DNA of 64,000 nt from Sabellastarte sp. h YS-2021 (Eukaryota; Annelida; Polychaeta; Sabellida; Sabellidae): NCBI GenBank assembly GCA_964017235.1, contig OZ024936.1, positions 94,648,537-94,712,536 of the forward strand, read 5' to 3'. Positions 36,985 through 49,355 of the stretch are shown piece by piece (position 1 is the first letter of the stretch; every line of letters starts with the position of its first letter). The notes below the pieces were generated by a model. The model saw nothing but the letters and a program-made list of their open reading frames with translations, searched no databases and was not told where the DNA came from. Made by a program: the position numbers and the translations under genes.

Positions 36985-38330
36985 GTTAAGCTTCTCTTAA
37001 GCCTCTCTTACATCCCATAGCATGTGCACGTACGTCCTGGTTACAGGGAAAATCGGCTGATTTGGAAAGGGACGTTTAAGCTACACTTGTGATTTTATAA
37101 CAGAATTTTGAGGTTACAGAGACCCCACAATGAAACTTGGCATGCACATTATTCTCTGCATGCTGACAGCTTGGCTACAAATGCACATACCCCCCAGTGA
37201 CTTAAAAGGTTACCACTTCCTGTAAGATACACTCACGTGTACCTTGCATGTATATAAACCCACTGTGAGGCCTGTAGACAGTTGCAGTCTGTTCTTGGAT
37301 ATTCAAGAAGTGACACTATTGGTGGGAGAATATTTGTTTACAACTGCAAATCTCTACTTCCCCACTACTAGGCTACGCTCATATTTTAAACAATATTTGT
37401 AGCACGCTTACATGTGTATAAATGTACAATGAGATGTAAGAGAAGCTTAAGGGTTATAACATGCATGGGCATTACATTTTTTTGTGAAATTTACAGACGT
37501 AAGCAGTTTGTGCGGGAAGTAAATGTTTGCATGTGTGTCTCTCTTAGATCCTGTTGTATGTGTATACACACGTAAGTGTGTCCCAAATATTGTTGAAAAA
37601 CATGAACGTAGCCTGGTAGTGGAGTAGCAGAGATTTGCACGTGCAAATAAGGTGAATTCTGCTAGCAACAGTGTCACAAATTGAAGATCAAAGAATAAAC
37701 TACTACTGGCTACAGGTCGTACAGTGGGTTTATATACTTGCAAGGTACATGTGAGTGTATTATACGGCATCTGCAACAATTGCAAGGGAAATGCACGTGC
37801 GCAAGTCTCTAAGAAGTTACCTTTAAGAAATGGATGCGTTTATGGCCATACTGCATGCACGCAGAGAAAATGTGGATGTCAATTTTCATTGTAGGGCCTG
37901 TGCGACCTATAAATTCTGTTATAAAATCGCAAGTGTACCTTAAGTGTGCCTTGCAAATCAGCCGATTTTTCTCTGTAACCAGAACGTGCGTGCACGTACG
38001 ACGGGATGTAAGAGAGGCTTAAGCTACTCTTACATCCCATCGTACAGATTATAGCATGTTCAGGGCCTGCAATTTTTGGGCAGTTTGTATGGAAAGTATA
38101 TGTCTGCAAGTGTGTCTTACTTGCTGCAAAGCAAGTGAATCCTGTGGCCTGGCTGTTCATCAGTTGTTTCTACATCCACACAGAAAATATTTTGCATTCC
38201 AATTTCTTTTCTGCATCCTCAAAATACCTACCACAGAACTGCCTTTCGCTTGAATGTCACTGGCAAGCAGAGTTTTTTTCTGATAAGCAGCATGTAAGGA
38301 CAGGTACGGTGTGTTGTCTGAGATGCTTTA
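36985..38330. repeat. Foldback cluster: three copies of one element in opposed orientation
   Basis: Copy 1 (about 36995-37447, plus) begins CTTAAGCCTCTCTTACATCC and ends GATGTAAGAGAAGCTTAAG. Copy 2 (about 37430-38022, minus) has matching sequence throughout, including AATCGGCTGATTTG, ATATAAACCCACTGT and TGCAAATCTCT. Copy 3 (38030-38330, plus) is a partial copy. The ends are inverted repeats of about 20 bp. No coding capacity. A large hairpin could form between copies 1 and 2. Confidence 0.82.
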
Positions 38331-38465
38331 GCTGTTAAGAAGGGCATAAACTTAATGCAAACTTAATACAAAATGTTAAAATGTACAATTCATAAGGAGC
38401 TTTGTCATTTAAAATTTACTGCTGCAGTTGATGCCGTTACTGTTCTACATCTGATGTCCTTATTC

Positions 38466-38650
38466 CGTGTCTGATGCTACTACTACTTGTACTACTACTA
38501 CCGTTGTTGATACAAGTACCAATACTACTGCTGCTGATGTTGCTGCTGTAACTGATTCTTTAGTTGGTACTATTGCTGCTGCTGCTGCTGCTACTACTAC
38601 AAATACCACTAATACTATTGCCATTGTACCACAACTACAACACCTACAAC
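38466..38650. repeat. Imperfect ACT/GCT trinucleotide array
   Basis: Runs of CTACTA, GCTGCT and ACTACT make a Thr/Ala-rich open frame that is a by-product of the repeat. Confidence 0.85.
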
Positions 38651-39153
38651 TATTATTATTGTATCTTGTGTCATTTCAACAGGACTCTATTGCAGGTCTG
38701 GCAAATAAGAACGAAAACAACTCATTATACTACTTTAGAATAATTTATTATTTTTCTGCAAGATACATAAACATTTTCCGTTCCAATAACCTAATCAAAT
38801 ATTTTCACACTAACCGCAATAACACATTTTTCTAGTGAAGAGAAATCAATTAGGTTCTTTACTCCAACCTACTCTTGTGAGTGAAAATTTCCCTTATTAT
38901 TTTCACTTTTCAAGAAATTTATTAAAATTACCTTTCAATAGCAAGTAGTTTTTGGTCAAAAGAACTTGATACAGCTGTCAAATTTTAGCAGCCATTATAT
39001 TTCACTGTTAAAGGTGTAAATAGCTAAAGTTGATGCTAGGTGAAAATGTAATTTATTCAGTATTCAGTCTATATCAAACAAGTTCATTTCATTTCTAAAA
39101 TCTGTTGCTCTGTATTTCATAACATTCCGTTTTCATTTATTTTGTCCTTTTTT

Positions 39154-39186
39154 GGGGGGTGGGGGGTGGGGGGTGGTGGTGGGGTA
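39154..39186 (+). repeat. G-rich repeat with quadruplex potential
   Basis: Three GGGGGGT units in tandem followed by GGTGGTGGGG satisfy the four-G-run pattern of an intramolecular quadruplex. Confidence 0.65.
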
Positions 39187-39357
39187 AGCTTTTGCACAAT
39201 AAGTTTCAAATGTGCAATTTGAATATTTATCAACATTCTTACTTATTCTCCCTGATTTGTTTGTCCATTCATAACTCAGTCAAATGTTTTAGTTACAGTT
39301 TTGCTTTTGGTGCACACTTAGTGTTGAATGAGTGACCTGATGGGTTCATGCCTAATC

Positions 39358-39545
39358 CTGTATTGTATTTATACTCAATGGAATATCCCTATGTACTACA
39401 GGACACAAAGTGCTATCCCAACTGCACAAATACAGCCCGGGGTCTCAAGTTACTGACATTCCCCTAACTGAAAGACAGAGGCTCAAGGATGACCATTTAT
39501 GCACGCCCTTCAGGTTCTTTAGCCTGCAGATATTGCCTCCTGCAG
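39358..39545 (-). mobile_element. SINE fragment, family 2
   Basis: Minus-strand body and tail of the family at 50290-50622 (CATTCCCCTAACTG, GAGGCTCAAGGATGACCATT). Head missing. Confidence 0.65.
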
Positions 39546-39604
39546 ACAGAAACATAAGTCTCTTCCTTAAAGCATGTCCACCATAGTCTTTTCATTAATC
39601 CTGC

Positions 39605-39835
39605 ATCTTGATATTATTATATGGTGTGTTTACACTCACCATAATATCTCTTTGTACTGCAGTACTACAGTACTACAGTATCAGCTCCAAAAGTACAGCC
39701 CAAGTTCTCTAGCACCAAATATTCCCCTAACTGCAAGAAGCAGACTCAATGATGACCATTTATAAATGTCCCTGGGGTTCTGTAGCCTGCCACTTGGGAT
39801 ACGACCAAACGACAGAGGATTTAGCAGTTGATTTA
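39605..39835 (-). mobile_element. SINE fragment, family 2
   Basis: Second minus-strand copy, same order of words (CCCCTAACTGCAAG, GATGACCATTTATAAATGTC, GCCACTTGGGATA). Carries a local TACAGTACTACAGTA duplication. Confidence 0.65.
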
Positions 39836-40499
39836 GAAGTAGAATTATATTTATTCGGTGTAGTAATTTCCAACATGGAAGCCACCTATCTGGACCATCC
39901 CGCCTGCTCTCAAGCAGGTCGAAGCATTTCCAAGTTACTGCTCTAAGTTAATTGCATATGTTTCAAGCTGCACGTATACCACAAAACAAGCATTCTCAGT
40001 TTTAGGAGCAAATTTAAGATATATCAAACTGATCTCTCTACCAACCATATTATCCATATTCATTTAGATACACGATGCCTTACATGGTGTATTGATTTTG
40101 ATTTATTGAAAATCCTCCAGGAAAGAGGCCATGCCATTGTTGGATTCTGTTTGTTTGTTGGCAAGGTTATTACATGGATTAAATTTCCACAGGAGGGGAA
40201 GTAAGAATGGGAAATGATTTTCAACTAATTCTTGATCTACGAGTCTTTGAGATTGCCTTTTGTCATGGGATGCACATTGAACAATTGGATTTGATTGCAA
40301 AATTTGAGGCCTTTGCAAATGTAATCATCTTGTAAACCTCTTGCTCGCTCATCTATCGACAGTTGGTATGAACTAGACATTGACATGTAGGAGCAACATT
40401 TCTGTAGGTTATACATCTTACGGTTTTACAGATGCAGATCAAGAACCCAAAAGGATTGATCATGGCTGCACATCAATAACATCAGTTAGCATGCCCCAA

Positions 40500-40765
40500 T
40501 GATTGTTTACATCTGGCAGTTTCACAGTAGCTGCTCCCAAAGATTGGAATAAGCTCCCCCAACCCATCAGAACTGTGGAAAGTATCGCTGGATTTAGAAA
40601 GCAGGTTACATATCTTTCAGATTATCCTATCATCCACCACAGCCTGTTTCCCCTATCAGACGCTAACATGGACACTGACCTCTTTCTGAAACTGGACTAT
40701 ATCATTTTACATCAGCAATTTGGCGCTTTATAAATCCTTCTTATATACTTACTTATCTCTTTCGT
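40500..40765 (+). mobile_element. LINE 3' end
   Basis: FTVAAPKDWNKLPQPIRTVE and AGFRKQVTYL are the C-terminal motif of CR1/L2-type ORF2 proteins. The 3' UTR ends GGCGCTTTATAAATCC with a CTTATATACTTACTTA tail. Confidence 0.75.
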
Positions 40766-40954
40766 CATAAGACTGTTATAACCGATGGTTTAGGAGTGTC
40801 CCTACAACTGCACTAGAGTGGTTTGGAACTTTGGTAACCTTTATGAGTCTTAGCAGTTGGGAACTGGTCACAATAATACTACAAGTATACATAAAATTGC
40901 TTCATTAATATAGACATCTCTAAAAGCACTGCTGTCCAAAAGGGATAGTCCAAT

Positions 40955-41070
40955 AATCAGAGTCTGTTTCACTGTTGATGTCCCAAAGGGGAGAAGTCTA
41001 TAGGCAGATAATTGAGTCTGTTTCAGTGTTGATGTATGAAAGGGGAGAAGATTATAGGTGGATAATCGAC
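40955..41070. repeat. Two-unit tandem repeat, about 58 bp
   Basis: AGTCTGTTTCACTGTTGATG and AAAGGGGAGAAG repeat once with small changes. Confidence 0.7.
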
Positions 41071-41689
41071 TCTGAAAAGGAAAGTCTTTAGCTATCGTTC
41101 AACCACAGGGTTCTGACTGGTTGAGGAGATTTATAAGGGATGTATATGGATGTATCACTTACTTTTTTCACTGAACAGAGTCACGCATTTTGATGTTTGC
41201 TAGCTTGGCTAGGTTAGTGGAACTGGGGTATAAATGTACCGACCCTAATTTCCTTCAGCATTAGAGGTTATGTTTTTGATGTCATTGCAAAAGAACTCAA
41301 TAAGGCATTGATGGAATTTGATTAAATTTTCAAATAATGGCATGAGGACAACAATGAAAGGAAACAGGTGATTCGATTTTCAATCCAAATCACTATCTGG
41401 AACCAATTTTTGGAATGATCTGTTGTCTTTGCGAGATAGGACCATTTCTGGTATACGTGTATACAATTCCATAATTCATTATCAGATTGCCTGGCAAGAA
41501 ATTACAGGACACTCTTACAACAGTGTATACAATGTGTCTTAGTTGAATCAGAATCCCAGCAAAATACCGGATATAATCCAGAAGAAGAAAAATTAAGGAT
41601 AGCAAGCTGCTTGGTAGAGGTTGGCACTTTCTGGGTGCTTTTCTGGTTACATTTTGGCAACAGTAATTAACAAAAAAAATTACAATAAG

Positions 41690-41815
41690 TAGGCTTTGAC
41701 CATTTTGGGGGGCTGTACCTGTACAGTCGGATTGGTTAAATAGCGCTTTGAGTTCTGTCGTATATGAAGATATTGCGCTGAGTATAAATACATAATAATA
41801 ATAATAATTTTTTAT
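41690..41815 (+). mobile_element. SINE 3' tail, family 2
   Basis: GGGGCTGTACCTGTACAGT, GGTTAAATAGCGCTTTGAG, ATATTGCGCTGAGTATAAAT and an (ATA)n end match the tail at 50290-50622. Confidence 0.75.
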
Positions 41816-42089
41816 TACAAATGTTATACTATTGAAGTGCACTTTCCAAGTTTCTTTGTCAATAGATTTTCTTTTGCCCTGATTTTTTCAGTAGATTATG
41901 TGGTGAGAAAATAGCCAAATGTCTTCTGTTGTTCAAGTGCTGAATCATTTAACCAATTGATAAAAAGAGGGTCACTTGTTTGAAGACAGTTCTGGGGAAA
42001 CTATGTTATATTCATCCCTGTTTGTCTGTCTGTCTAGATAGCTAACTTAGTAGCTAGATTTATTCAATAATAAAAGATAAAATACAAAA

Positions 42090-42225
42090 TAATTCTAATA
42101 GTATTTTATAGCGCCTAATCTCTATCTAAAGACAGACTCTAGGCGCACCAAACATAAGCAAAAAACTGTAATCATAAACCTGAGACATAGCAAGGGTCAG
42201 CGCCATGGAAAATAATAAAATACAA
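42090..42225 (-). mobile_element. LINE 3' UTR fragment
   Basis: Nearly the same sequence as 30405-30535 (AGACAGACTCTAGGCGCACC, AACCTGAGACATAGCAAGGG). Very short 5'-truncated insertion next to the larger LINE. Confidence 0.75.
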
Positions 42226-42619
42226 GTACAAATACAGAAATCACACTTGTTCTCAATGGAATACTGTTCAGTGTTCAAAACTACTTCAGTTCCTTACAAG
42301 TTTCTTCAAACTGGTTGTTCTATATAATATGCTGCTTGTCCCCAAGTTATTTGGTTCTATTTGTTCAGGTAGTGTCAAGGTTAAGGTAGACTTATTGTGA
42401 CTCAATAGGTTTGTGTCTCCATTCAGGTTCGATTGAAATAATTCTATTAAGGCTCTGCTTTTGATGTACCTGCAGTATTGAATTCTAATTCTAATTTGAC
42501 TTTTATGGCGCTTAATCTCCACTGAGTAGTGGACTCTAAGGCGCAACAAGACAATAGCAATTCAAAGTCCAGGGACAAAAAACAGGTCGGCACCACGGAG
42601 AAGCCATAAGAAAAGTGAG

Positions 42620-44245
42620 CTAAGGAGGATAAGCCTTTGCGTAGAGATAGGTTTTGAGCTTCTTTCTAAAAGAGGCCATAGTGGGTGATGCACGGATGTC
42701 TTCAGGGAGTGAATTCCAAACAGTGGGGGCATCAAAGGCAAAACTGAAGCCAAACTGCTTAGTGGACTTGTGAATTGTGGGTTGAAATTTTGGTACATTG
42801 AGGAAATTGGCAACACTCTGACTGCGTCTAGTATTGTAAGTAGTGCGGTATGTGGACAGATGTGGAGCAAAATATTTAGGGAAACCAGTATGAATAAACT
42901 TGTACACCAGGGTAGCCAGTTTCAACTCTGAGCGAAACTGAATAGGGAGCCAATGGAGTTTCCTGAGTACGGGTGTTATATGAGTGTATCTACATGAATT
43001 TGTGACAATTCTAGCAGCACAATTTTGGATTGACTGTAATCTATGGAGACTGGCTTTAGAGAGACTCCTGAAAAGTGAGTTACAATAGTTCAACCGACTA
43101 CTAACAAAGGCATTGGCAACCGACACAGCAGCATCCTGAGTCAAGAACTGCCTGATATTTCTAAAATCCCTCAGTTGACAAAAGCAGCCATTGCAAACTT
43201 TCTGTACGTGTTTTGAGAAGGAAAAATCAGAGTCAAACCACACACCCAGGTTCCTGACAGACTCGGTGGGGTGAAGGGGGTTGCCCAGGATATCGATTGG
43301 GAAACATGCACTTAACCTTTCTCTCTGCTTCTTGGAGCCAATAAGTATGAACTCAGTTTTATCAGGATTGAGTTTAAGTTTGCTAGATGACATCCATTCT
43401 TTTACATCTTGAAGGCATCTATTCAACTTATCAAAGGCAGCAGAGGCATTTCTGTGTGAGAGATGGACATAGAGTTGTGTGTCGTCCGCATAAAAATGGA
43501 AGTTTACACCTTTGTGTCTACCAATCAGTGTACTAAGGGGAGATGTGTACAGAGAAAATAGGAGAGGACCCAAAACAGAACCTTGAGGCACACCAAACAG
43601 GAGTTTTTTTAAGTTAGACAATGTGAAACCAATCTTTACACACTGATAGCGTTCAGTCAAATATGAAGAGAACCATTTCAAAGCTGAACCGCCAACACCG
43701 AACCAATCCAGAAGACAGCCAAGGAGAGTGGAATGATCAATAGTATCAAAGGCAGCCGAAAGATCTAGAAGTACCAAGGCAGTGGCTTCACCCCGAGATA
43801 GTGACAAATGAATATCATTTTTGATGGAAAGCAGAGCCGTCTCAGTTGAGTGACCTGACTTATATGCAGACTGGTATGAGTTATCCAAGTCATGTTGATG
43901 AATGTGAGTAACCAGCTGTTTAGCAACTACATGCTCCACCAGTTTAGAAATGAAGCTAAGTCCAGATACTGGGCGGTAGTTTTTCAAGTCCTCAACAGGA
44001 AGAGAGGCCTTCTTGATAAGTGGAGTGACTACGGCTTTTTTGAAGCCATCTGGAACCAGTCCCTCACTAAGTGAACAATTGACCAACTTGGTTATTGATG
44101 GTAGAAGGATGTCCATGCATTCCTTAATAAGAAATGTGGGTAATGGGTCAATTTCATCTTGAGTGACTTTAGTAAAGTCTGTTAGTTTTGGAGGGTCAAA
44201 GGGGTGATGTACAGTGTTACAAGACTCAGATGAAGAAAAACTCAC
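42620..44245 (-). pseudogene. LINE ORF2 reverse transcriptase
   Basis: 541 open codons from 44245. Motifs: NYRPVSGLSFISKLVEHVV, LVLLDLSAAFDTIDH, GVPQGSVLGPLLF, catalytic FHFYADDTQLYVH and LNPDKTEFI, then the C-terminal AFDAPTVWNSLPEDIR and SFRKKLKTYLYAKAYPP. The RT itself looks undamaged; the upstream frameshift at about 44240 separates it from the endonuclease. Confidence 0.92.
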
Positions 44246-45063
44246 GAATTTTCAAAATTTTATTTGAGAAAAAAGTAGCAAAGCGATCAGCCAATGACTT
44301 TGATGATTCACAAGAGGGCAGAGTGGTGGCATGGGATCTATGTAGGACTTTATGTAACTCCTGCCATAGTTTCTTAGAATCATGGCAATTATCGGAGATT
44401 AGTTTCCTGTAATAGACAGTTTTATCCCTGTTTGCAAGACGATTACACCAGGCAATTTGACGTCGAAGACGACTCCTGTTGTATTGGCTTTTATCTTTAC
44501 GCCAAGCTCGTTCAAATTGACGTCTCAGTGACTTAGCAAGGCGATAGGACACAGACAACCAGTCAGCACGCTGTTTTGTCTTTAAACTGGACACGAGCGG
44601 AGCATGCCTGTCAAGTACACAACTCAAGTCTTGTACATACTGATCATAGAGCTGTGAGACAGAATTTGCTGGACATTTGACAAAAGGCATTTCCTTAAGG
44701 TCAGACCGAAAGTCTGACATATTGATACGATGATACCTCCTATAGGAAATTCAGCAGGAGAGGAAGCAACAGGAGAGGAAGCAACGTCGATAGCACATTT
44801 AATAACTGCATGATCTGATATGAATTCGCAGAGGTCAACATGCAAGCACATATCCTGATCACTGGGGGAAAGAATGAGATCTAGGATATGACCGTGCAAG
44901 TGAGTGGTCTTGTTTACTGACTGTCTTAGATTACATGATTCTAAGAGGGCTTTCAATTTGTCGCTATCAGTACAAGGTACATCTACGTGTATATTGAAAT
45001 CACCACATATGAAGTACTTGCAATCAACAGAAGACAGAAAACAAACAAAGAACATAAATTCAT
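44226..45063 (-). pseudogene. LINE ORF2 endonuclease end and linker
   Basis: Continues in another frame with CGDFNIHVD, ILDLIL and FISDHAVI, the GDFN and SDH catalytic motifs of the apurinic-type endonuclease. A further shift near 44740 leads to RINMSDFRSDL and the arginine-rich linker to RT. Confidence 0.82.
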
Positions 45064-45675
45064 CTAAAAAATGGAAGAACACGGTCCAGGAGGGCGGTAG
45101 ATAGAAGCTAGGAGCAAAGTTCGACCTGGAACTGAGACTGATATGACAATATTTTTAAAGGAACCATAATTTGGGGTATCTACTTTGCGACATTTGTATG
45201 ATTCACGAATGAAGAAACTAACGCCACCACCAGTACGTGTTGAACGTGGCCTATGTATCAAAGAGAAACCATCCGGGGTAAGTGAACGAAGGAAACTATC
45301 AGAATCAGTGGTACGAATATGTGTTTCAGTCAGACAGAGAAAATCAAAGGAGTGAGATGCTATGGTATCAGCAAGGAGAGGGCCCTTATTCCGGATTGAC
45401 CTTGCATTTACTAAGCCAAGCATGGCTGGTCCAGGATTTATGGCAACATCACCGCACATAAGTATCAATAGCATGAGCCCGCTCTGTTTTACAGTAGGGG
45501 GAAAAACATGGGAGGTGGAGCTATAGGAGTAATTTTTGGCAATCCTTAACATGGATGGAATGAGAAAACCATTTCCCAAAAAATTATGTGAGACACTCCT
45601 GAGATGAGTAGCAACCATCAACATGGTGCAGAAGAGTAGAATGCGCACGGCAAACATCTTGGTTGTGTTGGTCAA
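45064..45675 (-). pseudogene. LINE ORF2 N-terminus: signal-like segment, 2A-like motif, endonuclease start
   Basis: Residues 1-30 are hydrophobic and resemble a secretion signal (MFAVRILLFCTMLMV). CGDVAINPGP at 45456-45427 follows a hydrophobic run (LMLLILM) and has the D-x-x-x-N-P-G-P core of 2A peptides, with Ala for the usual Glu. Then the endonuclease: NARSIRNK, TETHI, GGGVSFFIR and YRPPGP. The frame breaks after CSSIF at a T run. Confidence 0.83.
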
Positions 45676-46489
45676 CTGATAAATGCCCTAGGATCTAAAA
45701 ATCACCTGTGGGTGGCCTAAAACCTTTATGGCCTTAAGGACTCACACTTGAAAACTTCGTCCCATGGGCGACTCACGGGCACCCTAGCAACCCACACTAA
45801 AGCCACCTTAGGAAACTCAACAACCACAACCAACAGAGAATTTTGACACTAAAAATAAAAGAAAGTCTGACAATCTGACAAAAAAGAAACATCAGGTCAA
45901 TTAAAACATTGGGAAAAGTGATTAGCACAATTAAATATACATACAGTTAGCAAGAATAGACAGTAGGCATTGACAGGTTGAAAAACAGTTACCGGTAATT
46001 CCCGTCTGAGTGGGCGATAATACCTGAATAGTTATACAATCACAATAAGAGTGTATAGCAAACAAAATCAACTCTACATCAGGTAGATAATAAAATAAAT
46101 ATAAAAACTACACCATAAAAGCACAAAAATACTGTATATTGGCCACGAGATGTTATTGTTTACAACTATTTTAAAAAGACGCGTTTTCTCCGTGGTGCGT
46201 ACTAAATCCGATCCATTGAATGACTTGAGCCGAACAATTCTGACCCCGAAGGTATTTGGCTGGCTTCAGAAAGAAACTTAACCATTACCTCCTTATTTAC
46301 CCCACGTCTCAGTGGTGATGGCATTATATTTTGAAACATGTTTATCATTTCCCCGTTTTTTAAAATAAAAAGTTGTTCTTGTTTACAAGTACCCCACAAT
46401 GTGCTTTTCAAGCACTATAAAAGTTGCTTTAGGTTCCATTTCCCAAATTCAATATAAAGAAAAATCTTTTAAATAATAAGTTCATTCGG

Positions 46490-46775
46490 TCAAAAGTATT
46501 GCCCATGAAACTCCAAGTAACTGGATCCCTGAGGACATCAGCAGCTTAATTCTCTTACCATCTTTCAGGTACATATTGAAGACATACTTGTCCAGTGAAG
46601 AGTACCCCCCACAGCACCCCTATCTTCCTGGCTTCTCTGGAGTCAGCCTGCTATGTCTCTGGATTGCGACTGTTTTCATCCTTTCTTTGTGACTCTAGTA
46701 TCTTAATAACTGCCATATGATGGGGATAAGTGTAAACGTACTCATATTACATTGTGTTAAATATGGGCTTTTCCT
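46490..46775 (+). mobile_element. LINE 3' end fragment
   Basis: One frame reads NWIPEDISSL and SFRYILKTYL, a degenerate C-terminal ORF2 motif, followed by a 3' UTR ending ATGATGGGGATAAGTG. Confidence 0.5.
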
Positions 46776-46929
46776 TTTTGGACAGCAACAAGTTAAAGGA
46801 TGTTCTTATCAAAATAGCATTTCGCAAATGTCAATCAGTTTTATAAAGTAGACGACATCACAATCAAAATATAAAAATTGTCCTGGATAAAACTGTATTT
46901 TCTTCTAATCTTGTGACAATGGAAACGCA

Positions 46930-47080
46930 AATTGTGCTAGTACTAGTAGATTTAGTAGTAGAAGTAGTAGTATTAATAGTAGTCTCAGTATTAACAGTAT
47001 TAATATTAGTAGTATTAACAGTATTAGTTAAACAATTAGTTGCAGTAGGATCAGCAGCAGTGCCAGTAGTAGGTGTTTAG
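46930..47080. repeat. Imperfect AGT/ATT trinucleotide array
   Basis: Repeated TAGTAG, AGTATTAA and CAGCAG words over about 140 bp. Confidence 0.8.
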
Positions 47081-48325
47081 AAAATATAACTCACCTAGGT
47101 CTACAATTATAACAACGAAAATCAAATAGAAACAGCCATTTGTAGAATTGGTGCTAAGATAGTATTGAACAGTTTGAAATATTTGATGAAACCTTCAATA
47201 TGGACATAACATCAAGATGTTGAGGTCCTCTTTAAAATGATGATGCCAGACTTTTTTAGAAATAGCACATTTTTCACAATTCAAATACTTGGTATATGAG
47301 CATCATCTTATCGGAAAAGTGTGAATGGTTATACAACCTCGAATAATTTGTCACTGTGCAACATCCGTCATCTGTTTAAAAAAACTGGGTTTAAACAAAC
47401 ATTTTAAACAAAACATTTTCTGTCAACAGATGAACAAACATACATTCAGCAAAACATAGTTTTTGCTCTACTTTTATTCTCCACCGGAAGTGGCCTGGAT
47501 AAACAAGTGGGACAGGCCATTGTTACAAGCTATTGCTTTCTTAGTTTTCTCTTTGAAGTAAGACCAAATAACATTGTGTCCAGCCTTATGATTTGTTTCC
47601 ACGAGTGCAGCCATTTTCATTGTGAAAACAATTTTTTAAGCAAGAAGGAGTTTAGTCCATTTACCAGAGGAAAATATTAATGTAACACATTTTTGTGCAT
47701 AATTGATAAAACTATTATTTGATAACAGTCTTGAAACAATTCATGAATTTCAAAGAGACTGGTGTTCTAGAAAAAGGAAACCCATCCCTCAGCCGCCCGT
47801 CCCCTATTCAACAAAAATGCATCCTAAACTCACCCTGGCTTAATACTGAATACAGAATACTAAATTGGTTGTCATTGGCAACTCTTGCACATTTTCTTGA
47901 GTGTATTGAATTTATGGTCACATAAAATTATAAAAGAACTGCCAAGTCATGATGATCAAAGTGACAATTGATCACATATTTCGGGGAATTACAACTGCAC
48001 CTTCCACACTTTATGTTAATTTTACTTGGTTGCATTTGGGTGCAAACGGGCTCATTCCTGGACTTTGCTGTATACCTTAAATTCTGCACTTTGTCAAGAT
48101 TATTCATTATGTTACCCGTTCTGTCATTGGTTGGTGTGGACTGACCACTGAAAGTGACCAGTGCTTCTGCCATTTCAAATCTGGTGGCCAGAGGGATAAC
48201 ATCGTTTTCAGCACAGCAGTATCAGCACTACATTCATAGCAGGTGGTTGTTTCTTTTTTGTATATTATTTTATATGTTTTATTATTATACATTTTAGTCA
48301 TTTTTAGTTTTTTTATTTTGGTCAT
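47081..48325. other. No gene seen
   Basis: AT-rich sequence without a supported coding segment, RNA or repeat. Confidence 0.4.
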
Positions 48326-48330
48326 ACAAT

Positions 48331-48735
48331 GTGCATAAACTGATGGAGAACAGGCAATATAACCTCCGTTCGGCCAACCGTGACACAACACAAGTACCAG
48401 TACAACTTCAACTTGATGATATTGAATTTATGTCCAGAGTTTTTGACAAAAACAAATCTTCAGTAAATGATTTGGATTGTGATTCAAATGATCCGCAAAG
48501 TGATCTGGATTGTTCGGGTTTGCTGAACTTGTCCAACGATGACGAAAATTCAAAATTATGTGGTAATGATTTAGGAAAAGCTACTGAGTCGGGAAGCCAT
48601 ATGCAGGCTTCTACAAGCAGTGGTGACTTCAGCGCTCAATCAGTAATAGACCAACAAATCCTAGAGCAATTACAGAATATTGGTCGTAAGTTTGAGCAAA
48701 ATACTTCGGATTCAAAAAAGATAAAAAAGAAATGA
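48331..48735 (+). pseudogene. ORF1-like remnant of a probable DIRS-type element
   Basis: 134 residues; the acidic, Ser-rich sequence includes NRQYNLRSANR and VPVQLQLDD near the start and a lysine-rich end. It lies just before the broken fragments at 48839-49330. This arrangement resembles ORFs found upstream of DIRS-type reverse transcriptases in mollusc and cnidarian genomes, from general recollection. No such RT is visible here. Confidence 0.5.
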
Positions 48736-48838
48736 AAATCAAAACAAAACACAGACGTGAAGGAGCACACTTCCATGCTATCAAATGCTAGTGGCATGTC
48801 GAAAACACGTCCAGATGTATTTGTAAAAATAGGGTAAA

Positions 48839-49355
48839 GTGGCCCCACGAATTTGTTCTGTCGGGTTGAAAAAAGAAAGAATAACTTATGATCAGTTTAC
48901 CATTGTACAGTGGGTTTTTGTCACACCATGCAGGGGGGAATCAAAAATGAAGGAGCATATGTTAGATTATTTGATTTCTTTGATGGACGATGCTATGGAT
49001 TTCTCCTGGGGGGGGAGGGGGGGCAAAAGCCAGTCATGCTCTACTTCTGTGCAGAATGGAACAAGGAGAAATGCAAGCTTATAGTCAAATTGAGAAAAAT
49101 TGATCGCATAAGGAGAGCCAATGCACAGAAGCACATGCAGCCAACTGCACAAAAACCTTCACTAAATGACAAGAAACCTTTCATAAAAGTCACAAAATCT
49201 ATGCCATGTTTGTACTACAACCCAAATCCGTGTACACATAAAAAAAACTCATGAAACTAAAGGAGTTTCATACAAATATGTCTGTTCGGCATGTTTTGCA
49301 AATTCTGGCAAGACTATTCCTCACCCTAAAAGTGAATGTAGAAACAAAAACGAGT
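48839..49355 (+). pseudogene. Continuation of ORF1-like remnant with Cys/His motif
   Basis: WPHEFVLSG, KKERITYDQFTIVQWV, HALLLCRMEQGE and IDRIRRANAQKHMQP occur in order but in different frames, so at least three frameshifts are present, one in a G run near 49010 and one in an A run near 49240. The end carries spaced Cys and His residues (CLYYNPNPCTH and then CSACF in another frame), perhaps a zinc motif. Confidence 0.5.

Larger units (their letters stand above)
42486..46190 (-). mobile_element. CR1/L2-like non-LTR retrotransposon (5' limit uncertain)
   Basis: ORF2-type coding region 45675-42620 followed by a short 3' UTR and an (AATTAG)n-like tail ending near 42486. Order: signal-like N-terminus, 2A-like motif, endonuclease, linker, reverse transcriptase, conserved C-terminus. 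At least three frameshifts make it inactive. No ORF1 was recognised upstream of 45675, so the 5' part to about 46190 is probably UTR or missing. Confidence 0.85.

Noticed and set aside
38467-38835. 122-codon Thr/Ala-rich open frame
   Set aside because: It is a by-product of an ACT/GCT trinucleotide array and has no family resemblance.
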